From DATBGS01 sp036557885 (GTDB taxonomy: Bacteria > Chloroflexota > Ktedonobacteria > Ktedonobacterales > DATBGS01), in assembly GCA_036557885.1 (NCBI GenBank), contig DATBGS010000148.1, forward strand, positions 1-53,755: DNA of 53,755 nt, given 5' to 3'. Each line of letters starts with the position of its first letter. Positions within the stretch are counted from its first letter, which is position 1. The notes under the pieces are model-generated. The model ran no database searches and was not told where the DNA came from. It worked only from the letters and a program-made list of their open reading frames with translations. Positions 37,085-46,282 of this stretch are shown here, in pieces. Made by a program: the position numbers and the translations under genes.

Positions 37085-38380
37085 TCAGGCTGCTCCTACC
37101 AACGAGCCATCCAGAGAGATCGTTTGTCCCCGGCCCGGCCCCACCGAAATCAGCGCAACTGGCGCTTGCAGCAACTCGCTCAGCCGCTCCAGATAGCGCT
37201 TTGCCGCGCCAGGCAAATCGGCGTAGCCAGTGATACCCTTGGTTTCGCACTGCCAGCCAGGTACTTCCTCATAGATCGGCTCGCAAGCCGCCAGATCATT
37301 GAGATTAGCGGGAGGCGTTGTTACCGTTTGCCCACGCAGCGCGTATTGGGTGCAAATCTTCAGGGTGGGGAACGCATCAAGCACATCCAGCTTCATCACT
37401 ACCACCGTATCAAAACCATTGAGCCGGGCAACATAGCGGCCCATCACCGCGTCAAACCAGCCGCACCGACGCGCTCGCCCGCTTGTCGTGCCGTACTCGT
37501 GCCCACGCTCTCGCATGGCGGTGCCATCTTCATCGTGCAATTCGGTTGGCATCGGCCCGCTGCCCACGCGCGTAATATAGGCTTTATACACGCCAATGAT
37601 ACGGTTGATGCTGCGTGGAGGCAAGCCAGCGCCGGTTGAAGCGTTCCCGGCCACCGTTGACGAGGAGGTCACAAAGGGATAGGTTCCGAAATCAACGTCC
37701 AGCAGCGCCCCCTGCGCCCCCTCAAGCAAAATGGTGCGCCCTTCAAACAGCGCGTCCTGGAGCAAACGCTGTGTGTCGCTGATGAAGGGCCGCAATTGCT
37801 GCCCATATGCTACATATTCGGCGTGAATCTCATCCAGCGCCAGCGCCTGTCCACCGTAAATCTGGGTGATCATGCGGTTCTTCTGCTGCAAAACGCCGGT
37901 CAACTTGGTGCGGAACTGGTCTGCATCCAGCAGATCACCCATGCGCATGCCCACCCGCGCGTATTTATCCACATAGGCTGGACCTATTCCGCGCAGCACC
38001 GTGCCAATCTTCTGCGCCCCCTTACTTTCTTCCTCCAACCGATCCAGCGCAAAATGGTAGGGCATGACCACATGCGCCCGGTCACTGATCGCCAGCCGCT
38101 CCATACTCACCCCCTGGCGCCGCAGCGCTTCCATCTCCTGAAGCAGCCCGTTGGGGTCTACAACCACGCCGTTCCCAATAATGCCCGTCGTTTGAGGATG
38201 AAGGACGCCCGAAGGAACCTGATGAAAGGCAAATTCCCGCTCCCCATACACCACGCGATGACCGGCATTGCCCCCTCCCTGATAGCGCACCACATAATCC
38301 GCTCGCGCAGCTAACTCATCAATAATCTTGCCTTTGCCTTCGTCGCCCCATTGAGCGCCGACCACTGCTGTGACACTCAC
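37085..38380 (-). CDS. purA: Adenylosuccinate synthetase
   Basis: IMP + Asp + GTP to adenylosuccinate, the first committed step to AMP. 431 residues. It has the signature GAQWGDEGKGKIIDEL, QGGGNAGHRVV, the LLEGAQGALLDVDFGTYPFVTSS block and GRARRCGWFDA. The GTG at 38380 has AAGGAGAG at 5 nt; the frame also opens upstream at 38422, overlapping the previous gene's end. The upstream spermidine-synthase-like gene ends 25 nt before, so the two are probably co-transcribed. Confidence 0.96.
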   Translation of the reverse strand: MSVTAVVGAQWGDEGKGKIIDELAARADYVVRYQGGGNAGHRVVYGEREFAFHQVPSGVLHPQTTGIIGNGVVVDPNGLLQEMEALRRQGVSMERLAISDRAHVVMPYHFALDRLEEESKGAQKIGTVLRGIGPAYVDKYARVGMRMGDLLDADQFRTKLTGVLQQKNRMITQIYGGQALALDEIHAEYVAYGQQLRPFISDTQRLLQDALFEGRTILLEGAQGALLDVDFGTYPFVTSSSTVAGNASTGAGLPPRSINRIIGVYKAYITRVGSGPMPTELHDEDGTAMRERGHEYGTTSGRARRCGWFDAVMGRYVARLNGFDTVVVMKLDVLDAFPTLKICTQYALRGQTVTTPPANLNDLAACEPIYEEVPGWQCETKGITGYADLPGAAKRYLERLSELLQAPVALISVGPGRGQTISLDGSLVGAA

Positions 38381-38405
38381 CCAATCTCTCCTTCTGGAAG
38401 GACAC

Positions 38406-40013
38406 TCATCGCCCCTCAGCATAACTAATCAGTAACGCATCCGTTAATTCCTCAACCGGCGCGCGATCATCGGTAAAGACCACTCCACCATCTGGCTTCC
38501 AGAAAACGGCCTGTGGCCCCACTTCCCGCGCCACCTGGCCCAATAAACTGTCAGGAGGCAAAGCGGAAAGATTCCCCTCGAAGGCATCCAGGCTCGTTGC
38601 CTGTTTGGTCGCCATAATCTCTGCATTAAACGTGCCAGGCACCAAAAAGACATACACGCTGGGAAACACCAGGCTCAGCGTATTCACAAACGCCTGCACC
38701 AGCCGAAAATCAGTCTGGGTATGCCCGGTGTTCAGCGTCAGCACCCCATTGCTGGATAAATGCTTGTAGAGCGTCCGAAAGAACTCCACCGTCGTTAAAT
38801 GAAAGGGGATATAGGGCTGCTGAAAGGCATCAATCGCAATCACATCATAGCTGGCTTGCGTTTGCTGGGCAAATGCCCGGCCATCCTCTTGAAAAACATG
38901 CAGGTTTGGCTCGCGCATGTCGAAATACTGCCGGGCCACGCTCACAATAGCCGGGTCTATCTCCACCCCATCAATGGGGATGGGACCATACACCGCCGTA
39001 AATTGGCGCGCAATCGTCCCGCCAGCCAGCCCGATAATCGCCACGCGCCCAAGCTGTGACGGTTGAAAGCCAGGGGTAAAAAATGGCGCGGCCAGAAAAT
39101 AGTCCCAGTACCAGCCGGTCAGGATTTGCTGGGGGTTGTAAATGGAGTGAATGGCCTGCCCCTCGTTGAGAATTAACTGGCGTGTTCCGTCGGCGCTTTG
39201 CGTTACCTGAATGTAGTTGTAGAGCGACTCCTGCTCATAGATCAGCCCAGGAATCGCCTTTAACGGACCTGAAGGAGCAGCCAGCAGCGCGCTTGATGGC
39301 ACCAGCAGCACTCCCGCCAGCGCCACCTGGAGCACCGCCTGCTGGAAGCGTCCAGCGCCAGTGGGCGCCTTTGCTCCGGATACATGCTGACCCCTTCCAT
39401 ATTGGCCTATCCTCCAGGCCGCAACAGAACTTCGCAAGCCCCAGAACGCCGCCAGAAAGAGCACCAGCGCAAAGACCAGAAACGTGCGGCGTGTTCCAAT
39501 CGTGGGGATGAAGAGAAACACCGGCAGAAACGTACCAAGAATACTGCCAAGCGTCGAGAGCATATAAATGCTCCCGCTGCTTTTGCCAGCCGATTGCACC
39601 TCGCGCATCGTCAGTCGAATGGCAAAGGGGGACACCATCCCCAGCACCGTCACCGGCACCGAGAAAAGCAACAAGACCGATTCCAGCGACCCCACCAGAA
39701 TACTGACATTGACCTGCCCCAGCCCAACCACACTCTGCTGAAGCAGCGGCTGACTCACAAAGGGGATGATCGCCATAAAAAGCCCGGCAACCAGCAGCAG
39801 CAGTGCCAGCACCCGTTCAGAAGGGAAGCGATCAGCCAGGCGCCCGCCCAAAAAGTACCCAAGGCTGAGATAGAGGAGGATGAGGCCAATCAGGTTGGCC
39901 CAGACGACCTGCGAGGTACCAAAATATGGGGCAAGTAAACGGGCTGCGCACATCTCAATCGCCATGCCACACAGCCCACTCAGAAATACAAAACTCAACA
40001 GACGTATCCGCAT
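38406..40013 (-). CDS. Membrane protein with C-terminal spermidine-synthase-like domain
   Basis: 535 residues. The N-terminal half (about 1-235) has several membrane helices beginning MRIRLLSFVFLSGLCGMAIE. The C-terminal half is a SAM-type Rossmann domain like spermidine synthases: VAIIGLAGGTIAR, DGVEIDPAIVSVARQYF. The catalytic D-x-x-D segment of true polyamine synthases reads IAIDAFQQPYIPFHL, so aminopropyl transfer is doubtful. Such fused membrane proteins are common in Chloroflexota and other phyla without a known substrate. Start ATG at 40013 has a weak ribosome-binding site; a TATAAT (40109-40104, minus) lies upstream. purA follows. Confidence 0.82.
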   Translation of the reverse strand: MRIRLLSFVFLSGLCGMAIEMCAARLLAPYFGTSQVVWANLIGLILLYLSLGYFLGGRLADRFPSERVLALLLLVAGLFMAIIPFVSQPLLQQSVVGLGQVNVSILVGSLESVLLLFSVPVTVLGMVSPFAIRLTMREVQSAGKSSGSIYMLSTLGSILGTFLPVFLFIPTIGTRRTFLVFALVLFLAAFWGLRSSVAAWRIGQYGRGQHVSGAKAPTGAGRFQQAVLQVALAGVLLVPSSALLAAPSGPLKAIPGLIYEQESLYNYIQVTQSADGTRQLILNEGQAIHSIYNPQQILTGWYWDYFLAAPFFTPGFQPSQLGRVAIIGLAGGTIARQFTAVYGPIPIDGVEIDPAIVSVARQYFDMREPNLHVFQEDGRAFAQQTQASYDVIAIDAFQQPYIPFHLTTVEFFRTLYKHLSSNGVLTLNTGHTQTDFRLVQAFVNTLSLVFPSVYVFLVPGTFNAEIMATKQATSLDAFEGNLSALPPDSLLGQVAREVGPQAVFWKPDGGVVFTDDRAPVEELTDALLISYAEGR

Positions 40014-40103
40014 CGTGCCACGCTTTCATAGGCGGCGCAGGGGCAAATTCGCTTTTATTACGCTCTGAGGGCTGGCGAGCAGCATCTCTCTCTGAGCCAG
40101 GGT

Positions 40104-40109
40104 ATTATA
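40104..40109 (-). promoter_or_regulatory. Possible -10 for the spermidine-synthase-like/purA unit
   Basis: TATAAT on the minus strand, about 90 nt upstream of the ATG. No good -35 is seen. Confidence 0.35.
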
Positions 40110-40161
40110 GCCCGTCTTGCGAATTTCCGCTATGGGCAGGGTATCCCAAGTGTCTGAAGCA

Positions 40162-40635
40162 TCAAGAAGCATCCCCCTCTGAGGAAGGCACCACAAATAT
40201 TGCGATGGTTTGCAGGCCGCGCTCAACATCGTGTCGGTAGGCAGCCAGCAGCAAATCATCCTCTTTTGATATGCCGCCATGCAAACGGCGCCCGCCAAAT
40301 GAAGCAATCAGCCACACCCAGGGCGATTGCTGCAAATTCTCCATATTGGCGGTATCAATGCCGCTGGGAGAAGGCGGCCCGCCGGGGTGACTGTGATAGA
40401 CCCCTATAATGCGCTCGCCATAGGCCAGGTCGTACTCCAGCAACTCCTGGCTATCAAACTCAAAGCGCACCGAGGAATTGCGCGTGTTGCGCAGCGGGAT
40501 GGCCTGCTGAGCCTGCCAGTCGCCCGTCGCACTGATTTCCCCAATCAGCAGCCCACACGCTTCAATGCGTGGCCGCTGAAGCATATCTGCGCAGATCGCC
40601 TGCCGCGCCTGCGCGCTCAAAAGCACTTTTGCCAT
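40162..40635 (-). CDS. JAMM/MPN+ (Mov34) metalloprotease-like protein
   Basis: 157 residues. The JAMM zinc site is complete: Glu25 (EACGLLIG), then H81-S-H83-P-X6-S91-X2-D94, which fits HxHx7Sx2D. JAMM proteins cleave isopeptide bonds or C-termini, for example ubiquitin-like or sulfur-carrier fusions; bacterial ones such as Mec+ act in cysteine synthesis. No ubiquitin-like, ThiS/MoaD or E1-like gene is adjacent, so the substrate is unknown. The ATG at 40635 has TAGGGAT upstream; the long open frame beyond it overlaps the divergent TPR gene. A TTGACG-17-TACGAT promoter lies upstream. Confidence 0.82.
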   Translation of the reverse strand: MAKVLLSAQARQAICADMLQRPRIEACGLLIGEISATGDWQAQQAIPLRNTRNSSVRFEFDSQELLEYDLAYGERIIGVYHSHPGGPPSPSGIDTANMENLQQSPWVWLIASFGGRRLHGGISKEDDLLLAAYRHDVERGLQTIAIFVVPSSEGDAS

Positions 40636-40692
40636 ATCCCTACCAATAATGTGCGTGCATAACCAGCGCACGCAGTTTTGTGACTCATCCTT

Positions 40693-40721
40693 ATCGTACC
40701 CTCTCTGCCCGCCAGCGTCAA
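40693..40721 (-). promoter_or_regulatory. Promoter of the JAMM gene
   Basis: On the minus strand TTGACG (40721-40716), 17 nt, TACGAT (40698-40693). Leader about 50 nt. Confidence 0.6.
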
Positions 40722-40763
40722 CTTCACCTGGCAGCAGGAAACAGCCGCCACTTGGAACGCGCG

Positions 40764-40772
40764 TGGTACAAT
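40764..40772 (+). promoter_or_regulatory. Extended -10 promoter of the TPR gene
   Basis: TGGTACAAT fits the TGN-TACAAT pattern; no clear -35. Start would be near 40779, 27 nt before the ATG. The JAMM promoter lies divergently about 45 nt away. Confidence 0.5.
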
Positions 40773-40805
40773 CCTCTTGTAGCCTGTCTTGCAAGGAGAA
40801 GACGC

Positions 40806-43097
40806 ATGCCCAAAGACACCCGTAAACCCAGAAAGACGCCCGCTCCAGGGAAGAAACTGGTGCCTCAGCCAGCGCGCCCTGAAGGAAACGATACAATCAC
40901 TCCAGCCACACAAGCGGCAGTTTCAGCCCTTCTGGCCGAACTACAGACTCTCTCGCAGCAATTGCGCCAATCCAGTGATCGCCAGGCTGCCAGGCAAGCC
41001 CTGGCATCTGTAGAGGGCCAGCCAGAGCCAGTGGTGCGGGCTTTTCTCAACGGGCTGGCTACGACACGCAGCCCCGAAGCCGCAGATGTCGCGCTGGCGC
41101 TGGCAGAGTTAGCCCACAACCGCGCTCTGGGGAAAGAGGCGCGCCGCGCCCTGATACGGCTGCGCTCTGCGGGCATCACGCCAGTCTTCTCAGTCCCACA
41201 AGCGGCGCCTGTAATGCGCTCAAACGAGCGGGCATTTTCCCAGGGGTATGTCACGCAAAGCCGCGAGTCTGGTGAGGTGCAGCTTGCCATCTCCTGGCAG
41301 GAGAACCAGACCACCGGCACGGTACGAGGCATGGTCTTTCTCCTGGAGTTCTGGAACGATGGCATCAAGGAATTTACCCTGACCGACGTTCTGACGCCCC
41401 GACGCTTCCAGCAGCACTATGGCGTTAAGGGCACAGGGCACGAAGGGCATGCCCACGCGCATCCAGAGGTCGTCACATGCTCCCTCGCGCAGGCACGCGC
41501 GCTAGTACAGGAAGCCCTCGGCATCAATGACTGGCGCAAAAAGCCCCTCCCAGACACGTACAAACGTCAGCACGCGCTCATACGCGATCTGCTTCTCAAC
41601 GCGCCTATCAGCGAGGAAGAAGCGCAGGCGGTAGAGAGCGAGGGAGATCGCCCCTGGATTGGACAGGGAATGGAGCCAGAAGAGGTGGTGGCAAATGCGC
41701 TGGGCGCGTGGGCCTTTGGGGATTATGGTCTGGTCTATGACCTGCTGGCCGATGAGCACAACGCCCGCCGCACGCAATCACGCGATGAATATATGGCTCA
41801 GCGCCGCCAGTGGGCCGAGGAAGCCAAACCAGGCGGCTTGCGGCTCTTGTTGATACGCGAGCAATCCGCAGCCGCAGCAGGAGCCAGCAGCCTCTGGGTG
41901 CCCACCGGACATCGCTCTGGCGGGCGCAAAGAATTGGAGGCGTTCTGGTCGTTGGCGCTTCAGGATAGCCCGCTGGGGGGGCAAATGGACGAACTGCCAA
42001 TGGGCACCATCATCAACCCGGAGAGCCAGCGCCACTGGTATTGGACCAGCTACACGCTCTCGCAGCACAACAGCACCTGGCGTATTAGCCGCCAGCGCGA
42101 TGAGGGGCTGGCGGCCCAGGGGGTGCCCATTCCTGATCTGCAAAAACACATCAAAGACGCCACAGAAGAGGCCAGCCGCATTGCGCAATCCACCCCCCAA
42201 TCTGAGCAAGAAGTTGAGGAAGCCTATCGCAAACTGATTGGCACAGTGGCCGCATCGCTGCATTACAGTGATGCACTCATTGCTCGCCTTCCACTGGACC
42301 GGGCACCTTATGAGCAGGCGGTCTTAGACGCCCGCTCCATCGCGCAATATGAACGCGCTGCCGCGTACTACAGCAAAATGCTGGATCGTTTTGCAGATCG
42401 GGCACAGATGTTAACCCAGCTTGGCATCGTGCAGTATCTGGCGGCGGAACGCGACGAGCAGGAACGCAATGCTCTGGGAGCGCGAACCTGGCGTGAGCGG
42501 GCCACTGCCTCGCTGGAAGAGGCGCTGGCCCTGGCGCCCAACGCCGACACCTACCAGGCATTGGGCGAACTCCGGGCACGCGCGAACCGGATGGATGAGG
42601 CGGAGCAGCTTCTCAAGAGCGCGCTGGGGTTTGACCCAACCCGCGCCGAAATCTGGAGCGAACTGGGCACGATTCAACTCAGCCAGAACGAAGCGCAAAA
42701 AGCGCTGGAAAGCTACCAGCAAGCCGCCAACCGCAAGCCAGACCTGCCCGGCATCTATTTCCGTATCGGCAGAGCGTATCGCACCTTGGGTGATACCGCC
42801 AACGCGCAGCTTGCCTACATGGAGGCGATTCGCCACAATCCCAACGACGCCGAATCACACAACAATCTGGCTGGAATCCTTCAGGAGCAGCATCCTGCTG
42901 AGGCCATCGAGCTTCTGGAGCGCGCTGTTGCCCTCGCGCCCGGCAACGCGCTGTTTCACGCGAACCTCGCGGCAATGCACTTCACCGCTGGCTCAGCCAA
43001 ACGGGGCAGGGCAGAACTGGAGATTGCCGAACAACTGGACCCATCCAACCCGCGCGTCCAACAGGTGCGCTCGTTGGCAAAGAGCGCGAAGAAATAA
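40806..43097 (+). CDS. Large TPR-repeat protein of unknown function
   Basis: 763 residues. The first 30 are basic and disordered. The middle has no family I recognise, but contains a segment beginning SGEVQLAISWQENQTTGTVR and a region with W-rich features (HWYWTSYTL). The C-terminus (about 500-750) holds tetratricopeptide repeats of about 34 residues, for instance around AEIWSELGTIQLSQNEAQKA and LPGIYFRIGRAYRTLGDTAN. TPRs mediate protein-protein contacts. The ATG at 40806 has AAGGAG at 7 nt. It is divergent from the JAMM gene and ends at an intrinsic terminator. No signal peptide or membrane segment, so probably cytoplasmic. Confidence 0.78.
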   Translation: MPKDTRKPRKTPAPGKKLVPQPARPEGNDTITPATQAAVSALLAELQTLSQQLRQSSDRQAARQALASVEGQPEPVVRAFLNGLATTRSPEAADVALALAELAHNRALGKEARRALIRLRSAGITPVFSVPQAAPVMRSNERAFSQGYVTQSRESGEVQLAISWQENQTTGTVRGMVFLLEFWNDGIKEFTLTDVLTPRRFQQHYGVKGTGHEGHAHAHPEVVTCSLAQARALVQEALGINDWRKKPLPDTYKRQHALIRDLLLNAPISEEEAQAVESEGDRPWIGQGMEPEEVVANALGAWAFGDYGLVYDLLADEHNARRTQSRDEYMAQRRQWAEEAKPGGLRLLLIREQSAAAAGASSLWVPTGHRSGGRKELEAFWSLALQDSPLGGQMDELPMGTIINPESQRHWYWTSYTLSQHNSTWRISRQRDEGLAAQGVPIPDLQKHIKDATEEASRIAQSTPQSEQEVEEAYRKLIGTVAASLHYSDALIARLPLDRAPYEQAVLDARSIAQYERAAAYYSKMLDRFADRAQMLTQLGIVQYLAAERDEQERNALGARTWRERATASLEEALALAPNADTYQALGELRARANRMDEAEQLLKSALGFDPTRAEIWSELGTIQLSQNEAQKALESYQQAANRKPDLPGIYFRIGRAYRTLGDTANAQLAYMEAIRHNPNDAESHNNLAGILQEQHPAEAIELLERAVALAPGNALFHANLAAMHFTAGSAKRGRAELEIAEQLDPSNPRVQQVRSLAKSAKK

Positions 43098-43118
43098 CGC
43101 TCCCTTTCACAAAGTAGC

Positions 43119-43146
43119 GCTCCCTGATGATAGGGAGCACCTTTTC
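43119..43146 (+). terminator. Intrinsic terminator of the TPR gene
   Basis: GCTCCCT (43119-43125) pairs with AGGGAGC (43132-43138) around a 6-nt loop, followed by ACCTTTTCG. It lies 22 nt after the stop. Confidence 0.75.
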
Positions 43147-43178
43147 GTTGTTCTCATCGCGGCTCAACGGGTTGAGAT

Positions 43179-44345
43179 TTAACGGGTTTCCAGCAGCTTG
43201 CAGGCCGCCGTAATGACCTCTTCGGCGGGAATGGCCTGCAAACAGGCGCGCGTCTGGCAGCGGTTGACGTGCCAGAGGGGGTCGCTCCCCACAAAATGAA
43301 AGCAGGGGCTACAGGGCAGGTCTTGATGCGCTATCAGAAAGCGAAAGCCTGGCCTGCCAACCGGGCGGAATTGCTCGATATTGGAAGGGCCAAAGATGCC
43401 AATTGCTGCTGTCCCCACCGCAGCCGCCATATGCAGCGGTGCCGAATCGTTGCCGATAAATAACGTGCTGGCCTCAATCAGCGCCGCTGTCTGTTTCAGC
43501 GTCAGCTTTCCAGCGGCAATGACTGGCTCGCCTGGGAGCCTGGCAGCAATGGCTTGAACCAGCGAGCTATCATCTGGTCCACCAACCAGGATTATTTTTG
43601 CCTGGTAGTGCTCCATCACAGAGCGCCCGACGGTGACAAAGCGATCAAGTGCCCACTGCTTGCGCCCATCAAATCCCTCTCCACCTGGGTGTATCGCTAC
43701 TACGACATCATCAGAAGAGATGCCCGCATCCCGCAAAATGGCACGCGCCTTTGCGCGATCTTCCTGCCGCAAAGCCAGGCGCGGGGTGCGTTCCCAGGCG
43801 TCCTTGGGGGGCACAATGCCCAGCGGGGCAACAACCGCCATATAGCGGTCAACGGCGTGGCTTTTCAAGAATTTCAGGTCTTTTGTGCGCTTCAACCACC
43901 ACAAGCGCGGCATAGGAAAGTTAATCTGCTGGCGTGCCCCTATGAATGTCGAAAGCACCTGACCAAGTGTAGAGAAATGCAGAACCAGATCGTAGTGCTC
44001 CTCATGAAGCGCATATAACGCTCTGGCCGTCTGGAGCCAACCCCGTCCCGCCCGCTTTGGGTTCATTTTGACAACCTGATCTACGTCGCGGTTGCCTTCA
44101 AGGATGCCCGCACTGCTGGGATAGGTAAGGGCGGTGATATGCGCGTGGCGAAAGCGCTTCCGCAACAGGTGCAGGGCGGGCGTCGCCAGCAATGTGTCTC
44201 CAATGGGGGCAAACAGCGTCACCAGAATCTTGCGTGGCGACCCTACCAGGGGCAAAGGGATGATTGTTCCCTCATGCGCTGCGGATTGGGGGAGCCTTTC
44301 TGGAATCAGCGTGCCAGACGCCTGAGCACTCCACGAACGTGCCAT
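43179..44345 (-). CDS. Glycosyltransferase family 9 protein (heptosyltransferase-like)
   Basis: About 389 residues, GT-B fold. It has ILVTLFAPIGDTLLATPAL near the N-terminus, VVVAIHPGGEGFDGRKQW (donor region) and IGNDSAPLHMAAAVGTAAIG, the GT9 signature. GT9 enzymes include LPS ADP-heptose transferases. In a monoderm-like Chloroflexota the acceptor is probably a different surface glycan. The C-terminus has CSPCFHFVGSDPLWHVNRC, a Cys-rich segment. The ATG at 44345 follows AAGGCAG; an adjacent ATG and a longer frame exist. The MFS transporter gene lies upstream, so they may be co-transcribed. Confidence 0.85.
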   Translation of the reverse strand: MARSWSAQASGTLIPERLPQSAAHEGTIIPLPLVGSPRKILVTLFAPIGDTLLATPALHLLRKRFRHAHITALTYPSSAGILEGNRDVDQVVKMNPKRAGRGWLQTARALYALHEEHYDLVLHFSTLGQVLSTFIGARQQINFPMPRLWWLKRTKDLKFLKSHAVDRYMAVVAPLGIVPPKDAWERTPRLALRQEDRAKARAILRDAGISSDDVVVAIHPGGEGFDGRKQWALDRFVTVGRSVMEHYQAKIILVGGPDDSSLVQAIAARLPGEPVIAAGKLTLKQTAALIEASTLFIGNDSAPLHMAAAVGTAAIGIFGPSNIEQFRPVGRPGFRFLIAHQDLPCSPCFHFVGSDPLWHVNRCQTRACLQAIPAEEVITAACKLLETR

Positions 44346-44411
44346 CATCTCTGCCTTACGAGAACCAACGCTCCACACGAAAGAAACACCTCACGTGCTC
44401 TCTATTCTCCC

Positions 44412-45875
44412 CTAATGGGGAGCCTGCTGATAAACCTCGCCTTGCATCAGCGGCTCAAGCTCACGCTGCTCGTGCTGTCCTGCTGCCTGAGCGCCAGATG
44501 GTGGGCCTTTGCGCTCAGAGGCACCTGGTTCGGCCAGCACGCGGCTATCCAGATAGACACTGAACAGACCACCAACAAACACCGTGACCGCCAGCACCCC
44601 CATCACCACTGCGATGTCATAAATATCGGCAACGCCGCCCATAAAAAGAATCACTGGAATAGAGACGGCATTATAGACAAGCATTTGCAGTGCCAGCACC
44701 CGGCCTTTGAGCGCATCTGGCGTGCGCTCCTGCATCACGGTCTGCGCGGGAATCGTCATCAGCCCCAGTTCACAGCCCAGGATAAACACCAGCAGCAGAA
44801 TCAGCCCCAAAAATGCCGGGTCGTTGAACCAGTGGTCCGGGTCCATCTGCCGGGCAACGCGCTGACAGATAACCAGCAGCACACTGGTAATGCTCACCCC
44901 AATAATTCCTACGCTGATACTGCGTGCCTTGCCAAGACGTTTGACCACGCGCGGCATTACCGCCGACCCGATCACCAGACCAATCCCAGCCGGAACAAAC
45001 ACCAGCGCCGCATTCGCGGGAGGCCGATTGAGCAACTGCTGCACGAACTTGGGGGCCAACTGCCCGATCACCAGCAAAATGATGCTGCCAAACGAAAGTT
45101 GCAGGATAGCTATCAACAGGCGCCGATCTCGGTAGACAAAGCGCCAGCTTTCGTTGATTTCAGCCACCAATTTCTTGACACGCGCCAGGCTGGATGCGCC
45201 CTGCACCGCGCTGCGTTCTAGCTCAAACTGCCGATTAGGGAGCCACAAGATCAAGGCAGCGCACAGCAGGTACGCCAGCCCAATCACCAGATAGAGCACC
45301 TGCACAGCATCAAACGTGACAGAGGCTCCCACCACCATCAGTGTTACCGGCGCAACCACATTCAAAATCACTGGCCCAAGCAAAATAAAGCCCAGGGCTT
45401 GCGACAGGGTAAAGGTAATATTGAACAGCGAGAGCGCATTGACCAATTCGCGCTCATCCACCAGCACCGGAATGGCTGCGCCTTCGGCGGGAGTGAAAAA
45501 CTGGCTGACTACCGCGATGAGAAAGGTCAACAGGTAAATGGGCACCACGTCATTGCGATCAATGAGCAGGCTTGCCACAAAACCAAACGCAAACAAGCCG
45601 CGCAGGAGATTGCTCATCCAGAGCACCTGCCGCCGATTAATGCGATCCACCAGCACTCCAGCAGGCACGGCAAAGAACACCGCAGGCAGGCTAAAGGCAA
45701 TAATGCCCAAGCCAATCAGCGTTGAAGAGCCGGTAGTTTCAGCAATCAACACCAACAGACCATAGTTTGCGGCGTTTTGAATCGTTTGTGAAATCAGTTG
45801 TGCCAGCCATAGCCGGAGAAACCAGCGATTCCGCAGCAGGCTTCGGTAGCCCACGCGGGATGAAGCAGTAATCAT
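44412..45875 (-). CDS. Major facilitator superfamily transporter
   Basis: 487 residues with about 10-12 predicted membrane helices. The MFS loop motif appears as VLVDRINRRQVLW (motif A-like), and QERTPDALKGRVLALQMLVY is similar to MFS_3-type multidrug or macrolide exporters. The C-terminus is hydrophilic. The substrate cannot be predicted. The ATG at 45875 has GGGGAG at 3-4 nt; the frame extends 14 codons upstream without support. It precedes the GT9 gene by about 66 nt. An export role for a glycan precursor is possible but unsupported. Confidence 0.85.
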   Translation of the reverse strand: MITASSRVGYRSLLRNRWFLRLWLAQLISQTIQNAANYGLLVLIAETTGSSTLIGLGIIAFSLPAVFFAVPAGVLVDRINRRQVLWMSNLLRGLFAFGFVASLLIDRNDVVPIYLLTFLIAVVSQFFTPAEGAAIPVLVDERELVNALSLFNITFTLSQALGFILLGPVILNVVAPVTLMVVGASVTFDAVQVLYLVIGLAYLLCAALILWLPNRQFELERSAVQGASSLARVKKLVAEINESWRFVYRDRRLLIAILQLSFGSIILLVIGQLAPKFVQQLLNRPPANAALVFVPAGIGLVIGSAVMPRVVKRLGKARSISVGIIGVSITSVLLVICQRVARQMDPDHWFNDPAFLGLILLLVFILGCELGLMTIPAQTVMQERTPDALKGRVLALQMLVYNAVSIPVILFMGGVADIYDIAVVMGVLAVTVFVGGLFSVYLDSRVLAEPGASERKGPPSGAQAAGQHEQRELEPLMQGEVYQQAPH

Positions 45876-45994
45876 GCGCTCCCCATAGAACGTGCAAGAT
45901 GGTGGCACCCCAGGCATCCAGTCGTGCCAGCCACTTACAAAAGCGATTGACCCGCCATCTTGGTCACACCTTCTGTTGCGGCGGCAAAAAGCCG

Positions 45995-46225
45995 TTACCT
46001 GGCTGTCTCACCGTCTGAGGCATCTTCTGTTCCAGGGGAATGGCTGACAATTTGTTTTAAGCGCCGTTCCACCTCGCTTCTGGGCAAGAGCACACGGCGC
46101 CCACACCCCTCGCACTTCAGGCCAATATCAGCCCCCAACCGAAAAATCACCCAATCATAGCTTCCACAGGGGTGCGGCTTGCGCAGGCGAATGCGATCAC
46201 CCAGCGCCAACGGGACAAATTTCAT
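45995..46225 (-). CDS. DUF951 family protein
   Basis: 76 residues. The family features are ALGDRIRLRKPHPCGSYDW, then IGLKCEGCGRRVLLPRSEVERRLK, with a CxxC pair. DUF951 proteins are small and widespread in Firmicutes and Chloroflexota; function unknown, perhaps nucleic-acid binding. The ATG has only a weak purine-rich ribosome-binding site (AAGAAGAA). It is 57 nt downstream of nadD on the same strand; that gap carries a direct repeat GAAAGAAGAA. Confidence 0.88.
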   Translation of the reverse strand: MKFVPLALGDRIRLRKPHPCGSYDWVIFRLGADIGLKCEGCGRRVLLPRSEVERRLKQIVSHSPGTEDASDGETAR

Positions 46226-46282
46226 AGGGGTTCTTCTTTCAGAGTTTCTTCTTTCACAGCAGGATACTGAAGGGAAGCCGGG

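Noticed and set aside
38406..40013. Annotation as functional spermidine synthase (speE)
   Set aside because: The membrane fusion and the altered catalytic segment argue against a confident polyamine-synthase call.
40162..40635. JAMM gene as part of a bacterial ubiquitin-like (Bil/CBASS) system
   Set aside because: No ubiquitin-like, E1, E2 or nucleotidyltransferase gene in the surrounding 10 kb.
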